Source: Burhinus oedicnemus
Lineage: Eukaryota > Chordata > Aves > Charadriiformes > Burhinidae
Assembly (NCBI GenBank): GCA_008921705.1
Contig: VFFE01008918.1
Coordinates: 70,351-134,350, forward strand
Direction: 5' to 3'
DNA length: 64,000 nt
Part shown: positions 1 to 12,808 of the stretch, piece by piece
How the letters are laid out: each line of letters starts with the position of its first letter
Numbering within the stretch: the first letter of the stretch is position 1
Notes under the pieces: generated by a model
The model's database searches: none
Seen by the model: the letters and a program-made list of their open reading frames with translations, nothing else
Told to the model about the DNA's origin: nothing
Made by a program: the position numbers and the translations under genes

Positions 1-3000
1 TTGGTACCAAAGCCTCTTGACTCCAGAGATGTCTAAACTGGGATATCTAATATATTTTCACTATCCCAACTACTTCATTAAAAAGAAAACATGTTACAAA
101 GCTATTCTCAACCAGTCAGTCCATCTTCCTCATGGTACAGAAGAGGCGCATCACTGGCAAGGTTGCTGCATTCACCTAATCAAGTTCCGATCGTCTGGAA
201 ATGCTTCTTGATCCACCTTCTTTGTAGATGCTGTGAGGCTTTGAGGACATGACTGCCCAGTGCATCTTCTTTTGCTCAACAGTTGCGCCTACTATCATCC
301 TCGTCATCTTCTAATTTACAGCAGGTACTTGGGGCAGGGGTGATTTCAGCATTACAAACCAGGACTAACACTCCACTTTGAAAGGAGAGATCTGTTCACT
401 TACAGGTTTGATTTTATTTTACCAGTTCGGTTCCATGACTGACTTTTCATTTGATTCAGTAATGATACTGGCACACGGCATGGAGTTGCACAGAAGTTGA
501 GGCCAGAAGTCCAGCTTAGTTTGTAAACTATCATAAATTGCACCTTAAAAGTAGACTTTTACCAGCTTTCCAGGAATTTGAACAATGCTATTTTCATCAC
601 ATGCTCAGTTCTTTAATAGTTGCAGCAGCCAGTGAGATTATGCTTCAGGCTAACAGAGTTTTACTCTGAAAAACACAGCCCTCAAAAATGAGCTTCATTT
701 GAATGACATGAATGTCTAGCTCCAGCACAAGAATCAGCATATTAGCTGTGTTTCCCAGGGGGAAAAAAAAAAAAATCTTTTTATTCCCCTGTTGTTAAGT
801 CGGAAGACCTCAACATCATGACTGTATACCTAGCTACTTCATCAAGAATACAGATCAAGTCGTCATGTTCCTCGTGTTTCACCTCTTAGGATTCAGGGGC
901 TTTGCTGTGAATTAAGCTGTCTTGCAATTTGTAGCACTTGATTACTCTCCAGTACCCATGCTCTGTTGCTGTTTAAGGGCTTGTCACCTCTGCGTGCAAG
1001 TTGAGAAATTCCTTCTTGCCTATCCTAAAAAGAATAGGGAACATTTCATCCTTTTAATCTTTATTCCCGGAAAGCAGTGTCTTATACAGTGGACATTCAA
1101 AACATTTTGACTCCTTTGATAAAGGCGTTTTATTTTTCACCTTATTGTTCGTCCCTGATCCGAGGAATTGGTTTATGTATAATAGCTTTATTTTCATATC
1201 ACAGTTTGAAGTAGTCTAACCCACTGATCCGTGAAATACTTTTGTTTATATGTATGTCCTGTAGATACTTCACTAGTGAATCTATCAATATTAAAAAGCA
1301 CCAATTATTAATTTTTTTAGGAAATGTGTTCATCTTGGGTATCTCAAAGCAACCATATCAACCTATATATTAATGAAATGGTTTTTGAAGCTTCAATATC
1401 TGATGACCTAGCTACCAAAATTACACTGAGATTTCAAAATATTTAGGTGACCCTCGTATCGGGACATGTGCACACCCTTAGTGTGAATGTGTCTAGAAGA
1501 ACTGTGCTTGTGCACAGTTGCCTTGCATGCTTCTGTCTTGGAGTGCTGCACATCTGAGATGCCTCAGTGTTTCTCCTTTAAGATACTGGTCTCAAATGCA
1601 AGAGCTTTCAATGAGCATATTTGATGTGTAGATGTAACTGGTGGAGACTTTTCAAGTTTGAGCATAGCGTTGTGTCTGTGTGCGTGTTCCAGTATTGATG
1701 AGCAATACCTCTTGCAGAACTATGGATACATGGAAACTTTACTGATTTAACAAGTATCATAGAATATGGTGTTTCATGGTGCTCTTAACTCCCCTGGGAA
1801 AGGGAAGTCAACAGCAGTTTCAAATGTTGTTCTGTTTTCTTTTGAGTAATAGTTAAACATAGCAATTAGTTGTAACTCTTGACTACCATGCCTAAAAGGT
1901 CAACAATGTGAAGCATATGCATAGAAAATCCTGTTTCAGGGAGAAGCAGATAGGTTTTAGTTTTGGAAGTAAAAACTGACTTAAGATTACAGACCCTTGG
2001 AGTTAGTATTGGGAGAGCTGCTTAATCTTACTAATTGGGCTATTTTTGTAACTGAATAGTAGCTCCTTTATTGGAGAAGGAATACAGCAGAGAGAAATGA
2101 TCTAGATCTAGTCAGACTCTTAGATCTTACGTTCAGTTAGTGATTGTATGCAAGGTATGGAGGTAAATGAAAAAGGGAACAAAATGAAATACAGATTTTG
2201 AAAAGAAACATCTTTTCATGCACTTCTTAGAAAAGGAAAAATAAAGACTTGGCAGTTAGTGTTTTTGAACTAACTCTTTGGCAAGAATAATTATTTCAGA
2301 TTTTTCCCATAGCAGTCTAGTAAACTCCAAGTCTTTGACAAACTTTAGACATTCAAATACAGAAAGAAATCATGGATCTATCTCTTCCCGTGCTTTTTAA
2401 TTTCTCTTCCCTAGGTTATAATCTTCTAGGGAGGAAAAAAATACCACAGATTTTAAGTATTGTCTCACTGAATCGAGAATAATGAAAATTTATCAGAACT
2501 TTTTGAAGGCAGTAGTATTCATACAAGACTGATGTGAAGATTGAGGAAATAAACCAGGTACAGACTGTACAAAACCAGAGAAGGGGCCTGTCTGTTGCGT
2601 GGAGAGTAACTCTTTGGGGTTTGTATCTGTTCTTGTTGCTTTGCAAATGATGCCTGAGTGAGTTGCCCCAGACAGGGTGCAGTTTCTTCAAGAGAACAAG
2701 CAACTATCACTTGTCTTCAGCTGAGCGGGTTAGAACATACTGACTTTGCCAAAGAATAGTGAAGTGAATTAGGAAATTAACTCAGAAGACTCTTACGAAA
2801 GCAGAGAGAAGAATTTTAGCTTTATGACCGGTGAAATTCTTGGTAGTTTAATTACTAGTCATATTCAATTCATGATTTATGAATTGAATGTATACGGAAC
2901 ATCTGTGGCCAGTCCTTAATTTTCATACTGTTTTAGAGGAAATTACGGTTTTTCATTTCAAAAAGGGCATTAAACAAAGTGGATCAGAGTTGCATGTTTT

Positions 3001-6000
3001 ACAAGTATTAGCATATAGGAGATAAAATTAGGTAACACAGAAGCAGTGCACATGCCATGCAAGGCAGTTATCATGAAAGTCACTGCTCATATTAGTGTTG
3101 TTCAAAGAAGAAATCTGATAAATGTGCTCATGTTGTCCTACTGATTTCATGCAGTAGTTTAAGAGTCTTAAGACAGTGTTTTCCTGAAAAGAAATAATTC
3201 TTTCTTTGCTTTAAGCTGGCACAAGCACTTGAGTCTACACACTGAATATATTTGGGGAGCTGATAGGAATTAAAACTTGTTTCTTCCTTATTAAGGATTA
3301 GCTCTGGTCATGGGTTTTCTCAAGGTTCTAATAGCCCTTGCTGCATAAATGTTAGTTAAAAGATGAGAAAGAACAAACATTAGGAAAATGACTGCACAGT
3401 ACAAGTGGAACAACTAGTAAGCAGAGAATCACACCATCTTTAAACTGTCAGTAGCATCTGACATGGGTCTGTACGGAGATTACGACCAAGAAACATTTTG
3501 AACGGGAGACTGACTACCTGCAAACTGAAGGCAGTCAGCTATGAGACTCATATTCAATGAGCACCTACATCAAACAGGTATTCAAGAACAGCTTATGCAT
3601 AATCTCACCAGGGAGCATGCTGCAACTGTGAGTGTGTGGTCAAGGTCCGTTAGATTCCATGTCTGGGTAGAATGCCCATCTACATGAGGCTTGTTAGTGG
3701 AAAATGCCAAGAACTGAATGTCAACAAAGATGGCCAGTAGTGACAATGGAAAATGTATCAGTCTGACCAATGACTCTGGAACACTTCATCTTGACAAATC
3801 ACCTAGGAAAAACAAGACTAGGTGAAGTTTCTTTCACATACCCAAATACTGAACTGGATGGGGCAGGGGGCATAACCTCTAGCAACACTTCAAGGATAAA
3901 GAAGTTTCTCTGCCTTAAATACATATGTAATTCACATATGTGCAAATACATACACAGGCTATCATATTAAGACAAATCTCCTTTTGGTTACATTTTTCTT
4001 GCTTTGGGAGTATGATAATTTTGTTGTTCTTGAACCATGCAAATTTTTTTGTTACCTGACAAAACTGATTGGACAAATAAGCTACATACCCAAAGGGATT
4101 ATAAGTACATTTAAGAAATTAACATAGTTTCAGAGACGGCAGCCTTAAGGTGTGTTATCTGTAAAGTACTTCTGTAACAATTCAAAAAGACTTACTTGAG
4201 TCTTATGGTTCCTGTGTAAGAAAACTGCTCCTTTTTTATATTCCACATTATCAATAACTCTGAAAAACCGAAGAGAACCACATTGGCTAACATACATGGT
4301 GAACATTTTTGGCTAGCATACTATGTGAGTAAAGTTCAAAACTCAGCTTCGTGGCATCTGAAAATTTTATATAGCGAAATGTATACTCTGTGGTGTATAT
4401 GAAGTTTAATTTCAGCAGTACTGGAATAAACCAAACCAAAAAGGGAATAGTTTATATAATTTAAAAAAGTGTTTATTTTTTTGGTGTATGAAAGAGATGA
4501 TTTGAGATATTTATTGATGGTGGGGATAATAAGAATAAAACATTTACAATAGCGTGAGAGACTTTACAAGTTATAACCTCTCTCATGGACTTCTATCATA
4601 TTTGATATGTTCTGGAGTCATGCTACTTAGTATGTACATACTTATGGGAATTATTGCCAAACTGTTACATGAATGCAAACAAAACATCATGCTTCATATT
4701 AGATTAGCTATGCCAATGCTTCTCCTTTCTCAGATAAGACTGTTGTGTTTCCCCTCAGTGTGGCAGAAAGTAAGGTAATTTAAATCCCAACAACAAAAAA
4801 GGCAAGACTCTTCACATTTATTGTGTGTAAACCCAGAGACACCAACCACAGAATATGACTGTCAACATCTACACCCTCAAACAACACAAACCCTCAAAAC
4901 CACATATTATCTATATAGCTAACCTAAATAATATGACATAATTATAAAAATAGTTCTCGAGGAAGGTGTGACACCCTAAGGTGTTCAGTGACACATTTTT
5001 TTAAGTTTTGACGTTGTCTTTATTGCCATCCAAACAGAGTTATCAGTGAAGCACCTAAGCCAAGCTTACAAGCTTTCACTTCAAACTGCCTGGAATCAAA
5101 ATTCATCTGCAATCTTTAAATGAGAAACCCTGACATTTTTCCACCTGTCAATGGGACCAGCAAGTAGTTCAAGTACAGGAATAGATCTTCCAGGACTAAC
5201 ATGTACTAGCACCACAAAAGTTAAAGGAGTTTTGATTATTTACATCACACTGCTGGCAACTGCAAGAACATAAGGCAGACATTAGTTTAAAATGCGACTA
5301 TTTAGTATTTAATTTGTGACATCATAATACTTCACAGTTGAACAAAAAATTTTGGTTGATTGTGTAAATCAAAAGCCACACAGACTTTTGGTATCCTGAT
5401 ATATTTCCAACTTAATGTAAAATCTATTATCACAGCACTAATAGTATAAAACACATTTGAAGAATTAGCAGCTTGTGAAAATATTTATTTTGTCACTGCT
5501 TGTATTTTCTTGAAGATCTGGACTTGAAATAAAAGCTTATGATTACATGAAACGCAGAATATCTCAGAAAGAGGTATTTATCAAGACACCGGTATCAGCA
5601 GAAAAGAGCTAATTTTGTGCTGAAGATGACATCAACATCTTCCTGTATATGCATGTGCACAAAAATATATGCAAACCCAGGTCCCAATACACTGAACCAG
5701 GCCAGAAAATTGACCCTGGAGCCTGATCCACAGGCCTACAGCCCACAGAAATCCTGGCTTTCATTTAAAAGAAAACCATTTCTAGCTCTTGGATTTTTAC
5801 TTTTTTTTTTTTTTCTGGTGTTAGCTGATATAATGGTAGATACTCAACTCTTCAAATGGCATACAACCTGCCCTTACCCACAAAACACCAGTTCTGATCA
5901 AGATCCTTGAGGCAGTACTGTGAATTCAATGACTTCATTGCCTCTCTCTTGTTATGAGGTGTCATCATAATTTCAAAATTGAAAACCTGAGAAGTAGCTG

Positions 6001-9000
6001 GAAGAAGCAGCTATACAGATCATTTAAATCAGTAATTCCAGTTTCCTGCATAGGCAAACATCATGGTCTTTACTGTTTACAGTTTCCAACACTCTGGGGA
6101 AAAAAAACCCAACCAAGACCATCACCAGCTCCCACAACAGACCAAGATACACAGGGTAGAGATGACCAACTCACTGCCCTGTTTTTCTGTCTTCCCCAAT
6201 TTAAGGGCATGGCAACACCTTCATTCTTCTATTGTGCCACAGGCAACTGCACAGTGGAAAGAACAGCTTTGCACAGATTTACAGAAACTGAGAAGGAACA
6301 GCTTTTTCAATTTCTCTCCGCAGTACAAGTTTTTAATATGCTTTAAAGAACAAGGACTGAAAATAAAGTTAAAAGGATTTTACCCAGTGCTTCCAATAAG
6401 GAAAATGGCTTATACCACTCCTATGGGTTGTTGTAGTCCAAAATACCGAATTACACCTCCCTTGATAAAAGTCTGTATCAAACTCCCATAAACCGTGTAG
6501 TATTTTCTTATCTTTTTTTCGGCTACACATTATTCCTGACATAGCGTATTAAACCACATTACTATAATAGACCTAATCTGCCATGCTGCAGTCCGAACTT
6601 TGGGGTTGCTGACGTTCCAAGGCATTTAGCAGAGTTTAGTAAGCATTGTCGGGTTTTTTTCTCCTGATCTTGTCTCTTGATGTCTCTTTGTTCTCTTTGT
6701 TATGTCTTCTTCCCTTCAGTCCCTTTAATCTTAAGCATCCAACTCTAAACCAGTCCCAGAGTAGTCAGTGGAAGCCGATTTGACTGAAGTAGTAATGGTG
6801 TCAGGCTCATTAGGGCATACAGCATCTCTCTGCATCTTCCTCTACATGTTGATACCAAACTCAGGATCCCCAATATATTTTCATTTGCTCATGATCCATC
6901 TAATGGTACAAGCTGCAAATGTCTCTGATCATTAGAGCATACATGCCTTCTTCACAGGGGAGAATCTTAAGCCAAGGAAAAGGTTCTTAAACCATGTGTA
7001 TAGTTGATATGGGAGACCTGCCTCACTGATTTTCTTATGTTATCCCCTTTCTTGACTGTAGCTTTTACTTCCTTTGACATTCCTATTGGTGCTAACAGAA
7101 TTGTAGCCATCCTTAACCACCTTTGAATAAAGCTTGCGCTGTTTTCTCGAATCAGACCCTTTGATGCTTCCTGTAAAAACAACTGCTCTTCTAGATCAGT
7201 TGGTTATTGACAGGTACGGGAGGAGTGGGTGGTGGGGTTGTGCCAACCAAAGGGGAGCATTGCCTTTGTGGCAACATGCTCCATGTGAACACGAAGTGGC
7301 AGAGTGATCCCACTGAGAAGTGCTGTCACTCCTGAACTGGGCTATTCAAGTGAAGCTCGGTCGTCACTTAGCTACCTCTGCCACTGCGGAAGTTGACTTT
7401 GTGGAGGGCGTTCTTGCAGCCACTCTTTGTGTGCAGCCCTAAAGGCTTAGCTCCAGATAACTTAACTGTATCAAGCTTGTTGCTTGGACTCTTCTCCTGT
7501 GTGGATGTGCTTGAGGGGAAGTCATTGAAATAGCGGTTTTGCTAGTTACTGGAGTGGTTTGAGAGGTGCAGCTTACCCTGTGTGACCACTGTCTGTCACT
7601 TTCCCTGCCTCTTAGTCCCTTGGGCTAAGCAGGGAATGGCGATGGCAGTCCCAGGCACATTCTAACTTACTTAAGTAAGCTTGCCCTTATCCAGATACCT
7701 AAAGGGATAAGAATCTGATTTTAAGAGCTGAAGAAACATGTAGATGTGGGCTGTACATGTGAAACTCTGGGTTAATAATAAATAATGCTGCCTTTTAATA
7801 TGAAACATATTTTAACATAGCTTTGGTATTGTAAGGCCAGTTTTAACAAAGAAGGTTGCTCAGTATAACCTCTGAAAGTAGAAAAGCATTCTCTGGCAGG
7901 TGCATCGCTACTGCAACATTCATGTAAGGGTTCTGATAAAGATTGAAAAGGGTAAAATGTATTGTCTGACTATTACCCATGGCTAAATATTTTCCACCAT
8001 TTAAATCACAGATATAATGCTTACTGATTATTTTTTTTATTGCACAAATTGAGATGATTCCATTTTTTTGGAGCATTCTTGACTGTGTAAGCTGCTGCTG
8101 AAGTAAAATGCCGTTTCAGTCTCACAGAGGAACAAAACTTTGCTGCTGTGCTCTGAATACAGTACTTGGCTTGATTAGCAAGCATGTCCTGACTAGGGAG
8201 ATAAATAACTTAACGAGGCCCAGGGCTGGGGGTAAAATTCTTTCTTTTTATGGTTGTAAGCAGAGCACAACAATGATTCATTAAGCAAATGAAAGCAGAA
8301 TGAATTTGATTTTCTTTGTACAGTGGCAATGCTATATAGTCTGGGGACATCCAGACAAGGAAATCTGTCATACTGACGAATATTTTTGAAGGGCGTGGTG
8401 GATGCAAGTGCTTAATATAGTTCATGTAATGGCTTGGAAGTAGCTGATCTATATATGTGAGATAAAAATAGCACTATTTAATGCTGAAATTAGTGCCACT
8501 GTGTTATAGTGCAAACTTCTCTGCGTGGTTTATAAAGTGTATTTGCATCTGTACACCCTGCTTTTTTAAAGGACAGTATTGGTAGTAACAGTTCACCAAC
8601 ACACAAAATATTTTTTAAGTGGTGGGTTCTGAGAAATTGCCAATGTGTTGATTATATTTGCTTTGGTTTTGGTTAACTATTACAAAACCTCATATTTTCA
8701 AAACTAACTTTTATTTGCTTCAATTTGTCTTTATTAATCTGGATGTGGTTTGGAGTAGTGTTGGTTGGGCTTTCATAGGTTCTGCAAGTGCTTTTGTAGT
8801 TCTTCACCAATCGAATTTTCTGGTTTTAAGACTACATAGTATTTCTGTAAAGTTCCTAATTATCCAGGAGAGTTCCAGCTGGGCTCCGTCATAATAGGCC
8901 TGTGGTCTTCAATAACCTCCCTTCTGCATACTGGATGGAGATACTGCCTAGCTGGAGGTTTTTTAGCATGCTGACTACCTATAAGGTCTCTCTTTTCTGC

Positions 9001-12000
9001 CCCATTAAACTTGAGATCTTCTGATCTGGTTATTACACGTCTCCATGATCACTTGTCATGGCTTGCTTTTAAGAATCAGTGTCTCTTTACTGAGGCCATT
9101 GGTTTCTTTGGATTCTAGATGTTGCTGTCTTTGCAACAGCCAGTGAGAATCCTCTTGATAATTCTTCAGTCATGATTCTCAGATGACCAGTTGCTTAGTT
9201 ACATCTCCCCACTTACTTCTCCTTCCTCACCCCTTTCTTCCCTCTTCTGCTCAACTTAACACTTTGATACTTTTCAGGATATGTTGTCCTGGCTTGGTAG
9301 GTAACTTTGAAGTGTCTGTCACTTGCCAAAGCTTGCATTAATCTAGTTGCTTGCTGCAGTCTTCTGAAGAGGACACTAGTAAAGGTCGACGGGCCACATT
9401 CAAAATGAGATTTACATCAAGTCTTTAGCAGGTAAACCTAATGTTTCTAGTATTAAACAGGATTCATGACTTCATGTATCAACTTCCTAAATATAAACTT
9501 ATCTTACTGGCAGAAGCTATTTGGCAGATTTATGATGGCCGGGCCAGCTCTACCAAGTTTGGACAATCAGCTGGATAAAACTGAATGGTAGTTCATGCAA
9601 CCTGTTACTGCCTTGGTCTGATAAGTTAGCTACCACTTGGGTTTTTTTGTTTGTTGAGGCTGTTTTTTCTTCAGCTTTGTTCTTTTACCACTACGAATCC
9701 TTAAACATGTCATCTGTGACAAATCAATAACTGAAATCATAGTACATCTGGTTATGAGAGTATTAGGGTGTAGGGAGACTTCTTACCAGAGTTTCTTTCA
9801 AGATTTTTTGAAGCTGACTGCTTTGGTCTGATTTGATTATTCTGTGCATTGATCAAAATTGCCAAATGGTACCGAAATAGGTGTTTGCTAACATTGTTGG
9901 CTTGTTTATCCAGTCTTCCTTTGTTGCTTCTTTCATGCTTCTGCTGTATTTTACTTGTCCTTGATTTCTCTGCTGTGATCTGTGGTGCTTTTTTTGCTGC
10001 TCTTAAGAGAGCGTCATGTTGGGTATTACAGTAAAACAGACAATATTCCATTTGAGTTCAAGGTTCCAGTAGGGAACACTAGATGCTGCAGAAGCATCTT
10101 CTGCTGCAACAGGAAGATAGAGTATGTAACTTCTTTTAAGGTGACTGTGTATTGAGACCTCCTTTAAAACCAAAATAGGTTTTAATGCAACAGTTTGCCA
10201 AAAGCTGCATATTTCTTACCTGTTATGTCCTTGACTGGGATACCTTTGGTCCATGTTTTGGCTATGCTATAACCTTAAACAGTTTTCTGATTCTGTTTAA
10301 TATAGTTGACTTTTTTTATTGAGAAGGTGGGGATTATTTTGGACACTGCCAAATATGAGAATTATAAGTATGCTCTTAATAGTACCACTAGCTAACTCAG
10401 TACAGATACCTAACATAGACAGGGCAATGCTGAATTTAACTTATGCTGAACTTAGTAGAGTTGAAGATGGGATTAAGTCTAGTTTTGTTTGTTGTCCTTT
10501 AATGTAACTGACTTGCTTTTCCTGAAGAATTGATGTTCAGTTTTCTTACTTTCTAATACATAAAGCCAGAGACAACTCGCTCAAAGTCCGATTTTATCGT
10601 TTAAGTTGCATTATATCCCGGACATCGCAAGTTCATTAAGATTGCATATTAAAAATTAAACAAAATTTTAGTATTTGCATGTTAAAATGAGTTGTGAACC
10701 ACTTTGTTGTGTTTTTTGTTCAGGTATGTGGGGGATTCTGTAGTGGAAGAGCTTTATTGTTCAGAGGGCTCTGATTTTCCTTACTGGAACAAATCTTGTC
10801 AGAATTGAACCAATATTGTCAAAATTGTTTTAATTACCGCTGATGTTAATAAAAAGGGGAACCGTGACTTTTGCTAAACAGCCTTGACAGTATGCGCTAT
10901 GCGAAATGCTTTCACGCTGACAAACCTGATTTCCTTCTGTGCTGAAATAGCTGGTTCTTCAGGTGAGGGGATAGCAGCAGATGGTTTTCTGCCTGACATC
11001 AGCAAGGCCTTGGACTTTGTCTCCTATAGTATCCTTATAAACAAATCCATGAAATAGTCCACTTATCCAGGCAGTATAACAAGGTGGCTGAACCATGGGT
11101 CTCAAAGACTTGTGCTTAGTAGTACAAAGTCCAGGTGGCAGCAGGTTACTTGTGGCATCCTATCAAGGCTTGACACTGGAGCAAATACTCTAACTTCCTT
11201 ATTAGTGACCTTGATGAGGGGACAGAGTGCATCCTCAGCGCGTTTGCAGGTGATACCGAATTGATGGGAGCAATCGGATGGGAGATCAGGGACACTATTC
11301 AGTGGGACCTCAACAGCCTGGGGGAATGGGCTGACACTGAGTTCAGTTAAGAGCACAAAGCCCTGCCTGTGGGAGGGAGTAGCCCCATGCACCAGTAGAG
11401 ACCGGGGAACACAAACCCTGCTGTCCTCCTGAACAGCCAGCGGTGTGCCCTGGCAGCAGAGCGCTAGCTCCACCCTTGGCTGTGCTCGCTAGAGTGTGAC
11501 CGGCAGGTTGAGGGAGATTAATCCCTTTATTGAGAACCTGTGGGACTGCATCTAGGTATTGGTGGGAGAAGATCCCAATAAATGGTAGTCAAACTCAGAA
11601 ACAGGTTGCCCATAGAGGCTGTGGAGTCTGTCCTTCAGGATCTCACAGCTCCATCAGACACTACTCCAGACAACTTGCTCTAAGGGCCCTGCTTTGAGCA
11701 GGATGTTGGACAGCTTAAATTGCTGTCTGTTACTCTGAGCTTTCTGCCTGTTATGCCCCGTAAGAAACAAACAGCAAAATTGATCATCTTAATATGACAG
11801 GCTGCAACGTGCCGTAGTAGGAGTTAGTTTGCAATCTATTAAGCTGCCCAGGCTTGAGAGTAGAGATCCAGGGGGGACATGGTTTGGATGTTGACATGAG
11901 AACCTTACTAGCTACTCCACCTTAATGTGTGTTTGAGTCTGAGTCCCCCATCCCTGACTGAAATGAATGGAAGTCTTTTGTACTTTAGGTAGTGGTAGTT

Positions 12001-12653
12001 ATTCCATTACTGTCATGAGTTTTATTTCTAAGCCATTGTTTGTAGGTATCCCTGTGGCAAAGTAGGAAAACAGCTTTTTGACTAATGAGTTTTGGGTGTA
12101 TATATGCTGTCTTTAAAATGTGTAGTTCCTGTTCCTTTCAGGACCATATAAAAAGCAATATCCTGAAGGTGGCAAGAGAGAAAATATAAAACGGTTCCTG
12201 AAACTAGACAAATTAAAATAAAGGCTGATACTTTCAAATTTACTTGCTTTAGAAGCTGAAGTCTAGAGGTGAATGTCTAAAAAATTAGTTTTTCAGTCCT
12301 TAATTATAAATTTCTAAAAAAAACCCCCCTTAAGTATGTATGCTCCCAGATATGCTCTTCAGGCTTCTATATTTGGGAAATACGAATGTAAAATGGTATG
12401 GTGATACCATGGGGGGGGAAGTGTCAGTCATAACATTTTTATATGATCACAGAATGACTGTGTGTGGAGTTTAAGTTCCAGTTGTTAATGAAACGAATTT
12501 TAAGGAAAAAAGGTGTGTTTTTAGAACATGTAATTCATATTAAGGAGATAGATGTAATGATTAAGAAGGATAGTCTACTATTGAGGAGTATAAAACTAAA
12601 AACTTACATTTGTTCATGAATTTTGGGGTTATTTTTTTCCTCTTCCTAAACAG
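1..12653 (+). other. ZNF292: ZNF292 intron 1 (partial, right-hand part)
   Basis: This stretch contains no exon that I recognise. It ends in a clear 3' splice site, a T/C-rich tract closing in CAG at 12651-12653 just before ZNF292 exon 2. Open frames here are short, up to about 140 codons, show no family resemblance and are what AT-rich intron sequence gives by chance. An old + strand CR1 fragment lies at about 10960-11720. The first coding exon and promoter of ZNF292 must lie to the left of the window, because the translated exon 2 starts inside the conserved N-terminal region. Confidence 0.8.
10960..11720 (+). repeat. old CR1 LINE fragment, + strand
   Basis: The sequence follows the 3' half of CR1 with many substitutions and indels. 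It shows the reverse-transcriptase block around a FSKALDFVSYSIL-like stretch near 11000. A DLDEGTECILSAFAGDTELMG-like stretch follows near 11200-11270, in which the catalytic F-A-D-D motif is damaged. The CR1 end block resembling 'GLPIEAVESVLQDLTAP' lies near 11600, and a degraded 'gcttgctctaagggccctgctttgagcagg' type ending near 11690. It is inactive. An antisense open frame of 123 codons inside it is not a gene. Confidence 0.7.
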
Positions 12654-12808
12654 ACTTTGCTGGAGTATGCAGAAAAGTGGAAAACCTCGGAAGACCCTCT
12701 GCCCCTGTTAGAGGTCTATACAGTGGCTATCCGAAGTTATGTTAAAGCACGACCTTATCTTACCTCTGAGTGTGAAAATGTAGCCTTTGTGCTTGAACGT
12801 TTAGCACT
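12654..12808 (+). CDS. ZNF292: ZNF292 exon 2
   Basis: This exon has 155 bp. It opens on a codon boundary with TLLEYAEKWKTSEDPLPLLE and continues through a YVKARPYLTSECENVAFVLE block that I recognise from vertebrate ZNF292. The acceptor is CAG at 12651-12653 after a pyrimidine tract, and the donor is GTGAGT at 12809. It ends after two bases of a leucine codon that exon 3 completes. Confidence 0.95.

Noticed and set aside
1500..1519. 8-bp perfect stem with a 4-base loop (AACTGTGC...GCACAGTT)
   Set aside because: Short hairpins of this size are common in 64 kb, and it has no context of interest.
5954..6491. Two overlapping + strand open frames of 130 and 142 codons in ZNF292 intron 1
   Set aside because: They occupy different frames of the same sequence, with no splice context or domain, and fit chance.
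11102..11473. 123-codon open frame on the minus strand
   Set aside because: It is antisense to an old + strand CR1 fragment.
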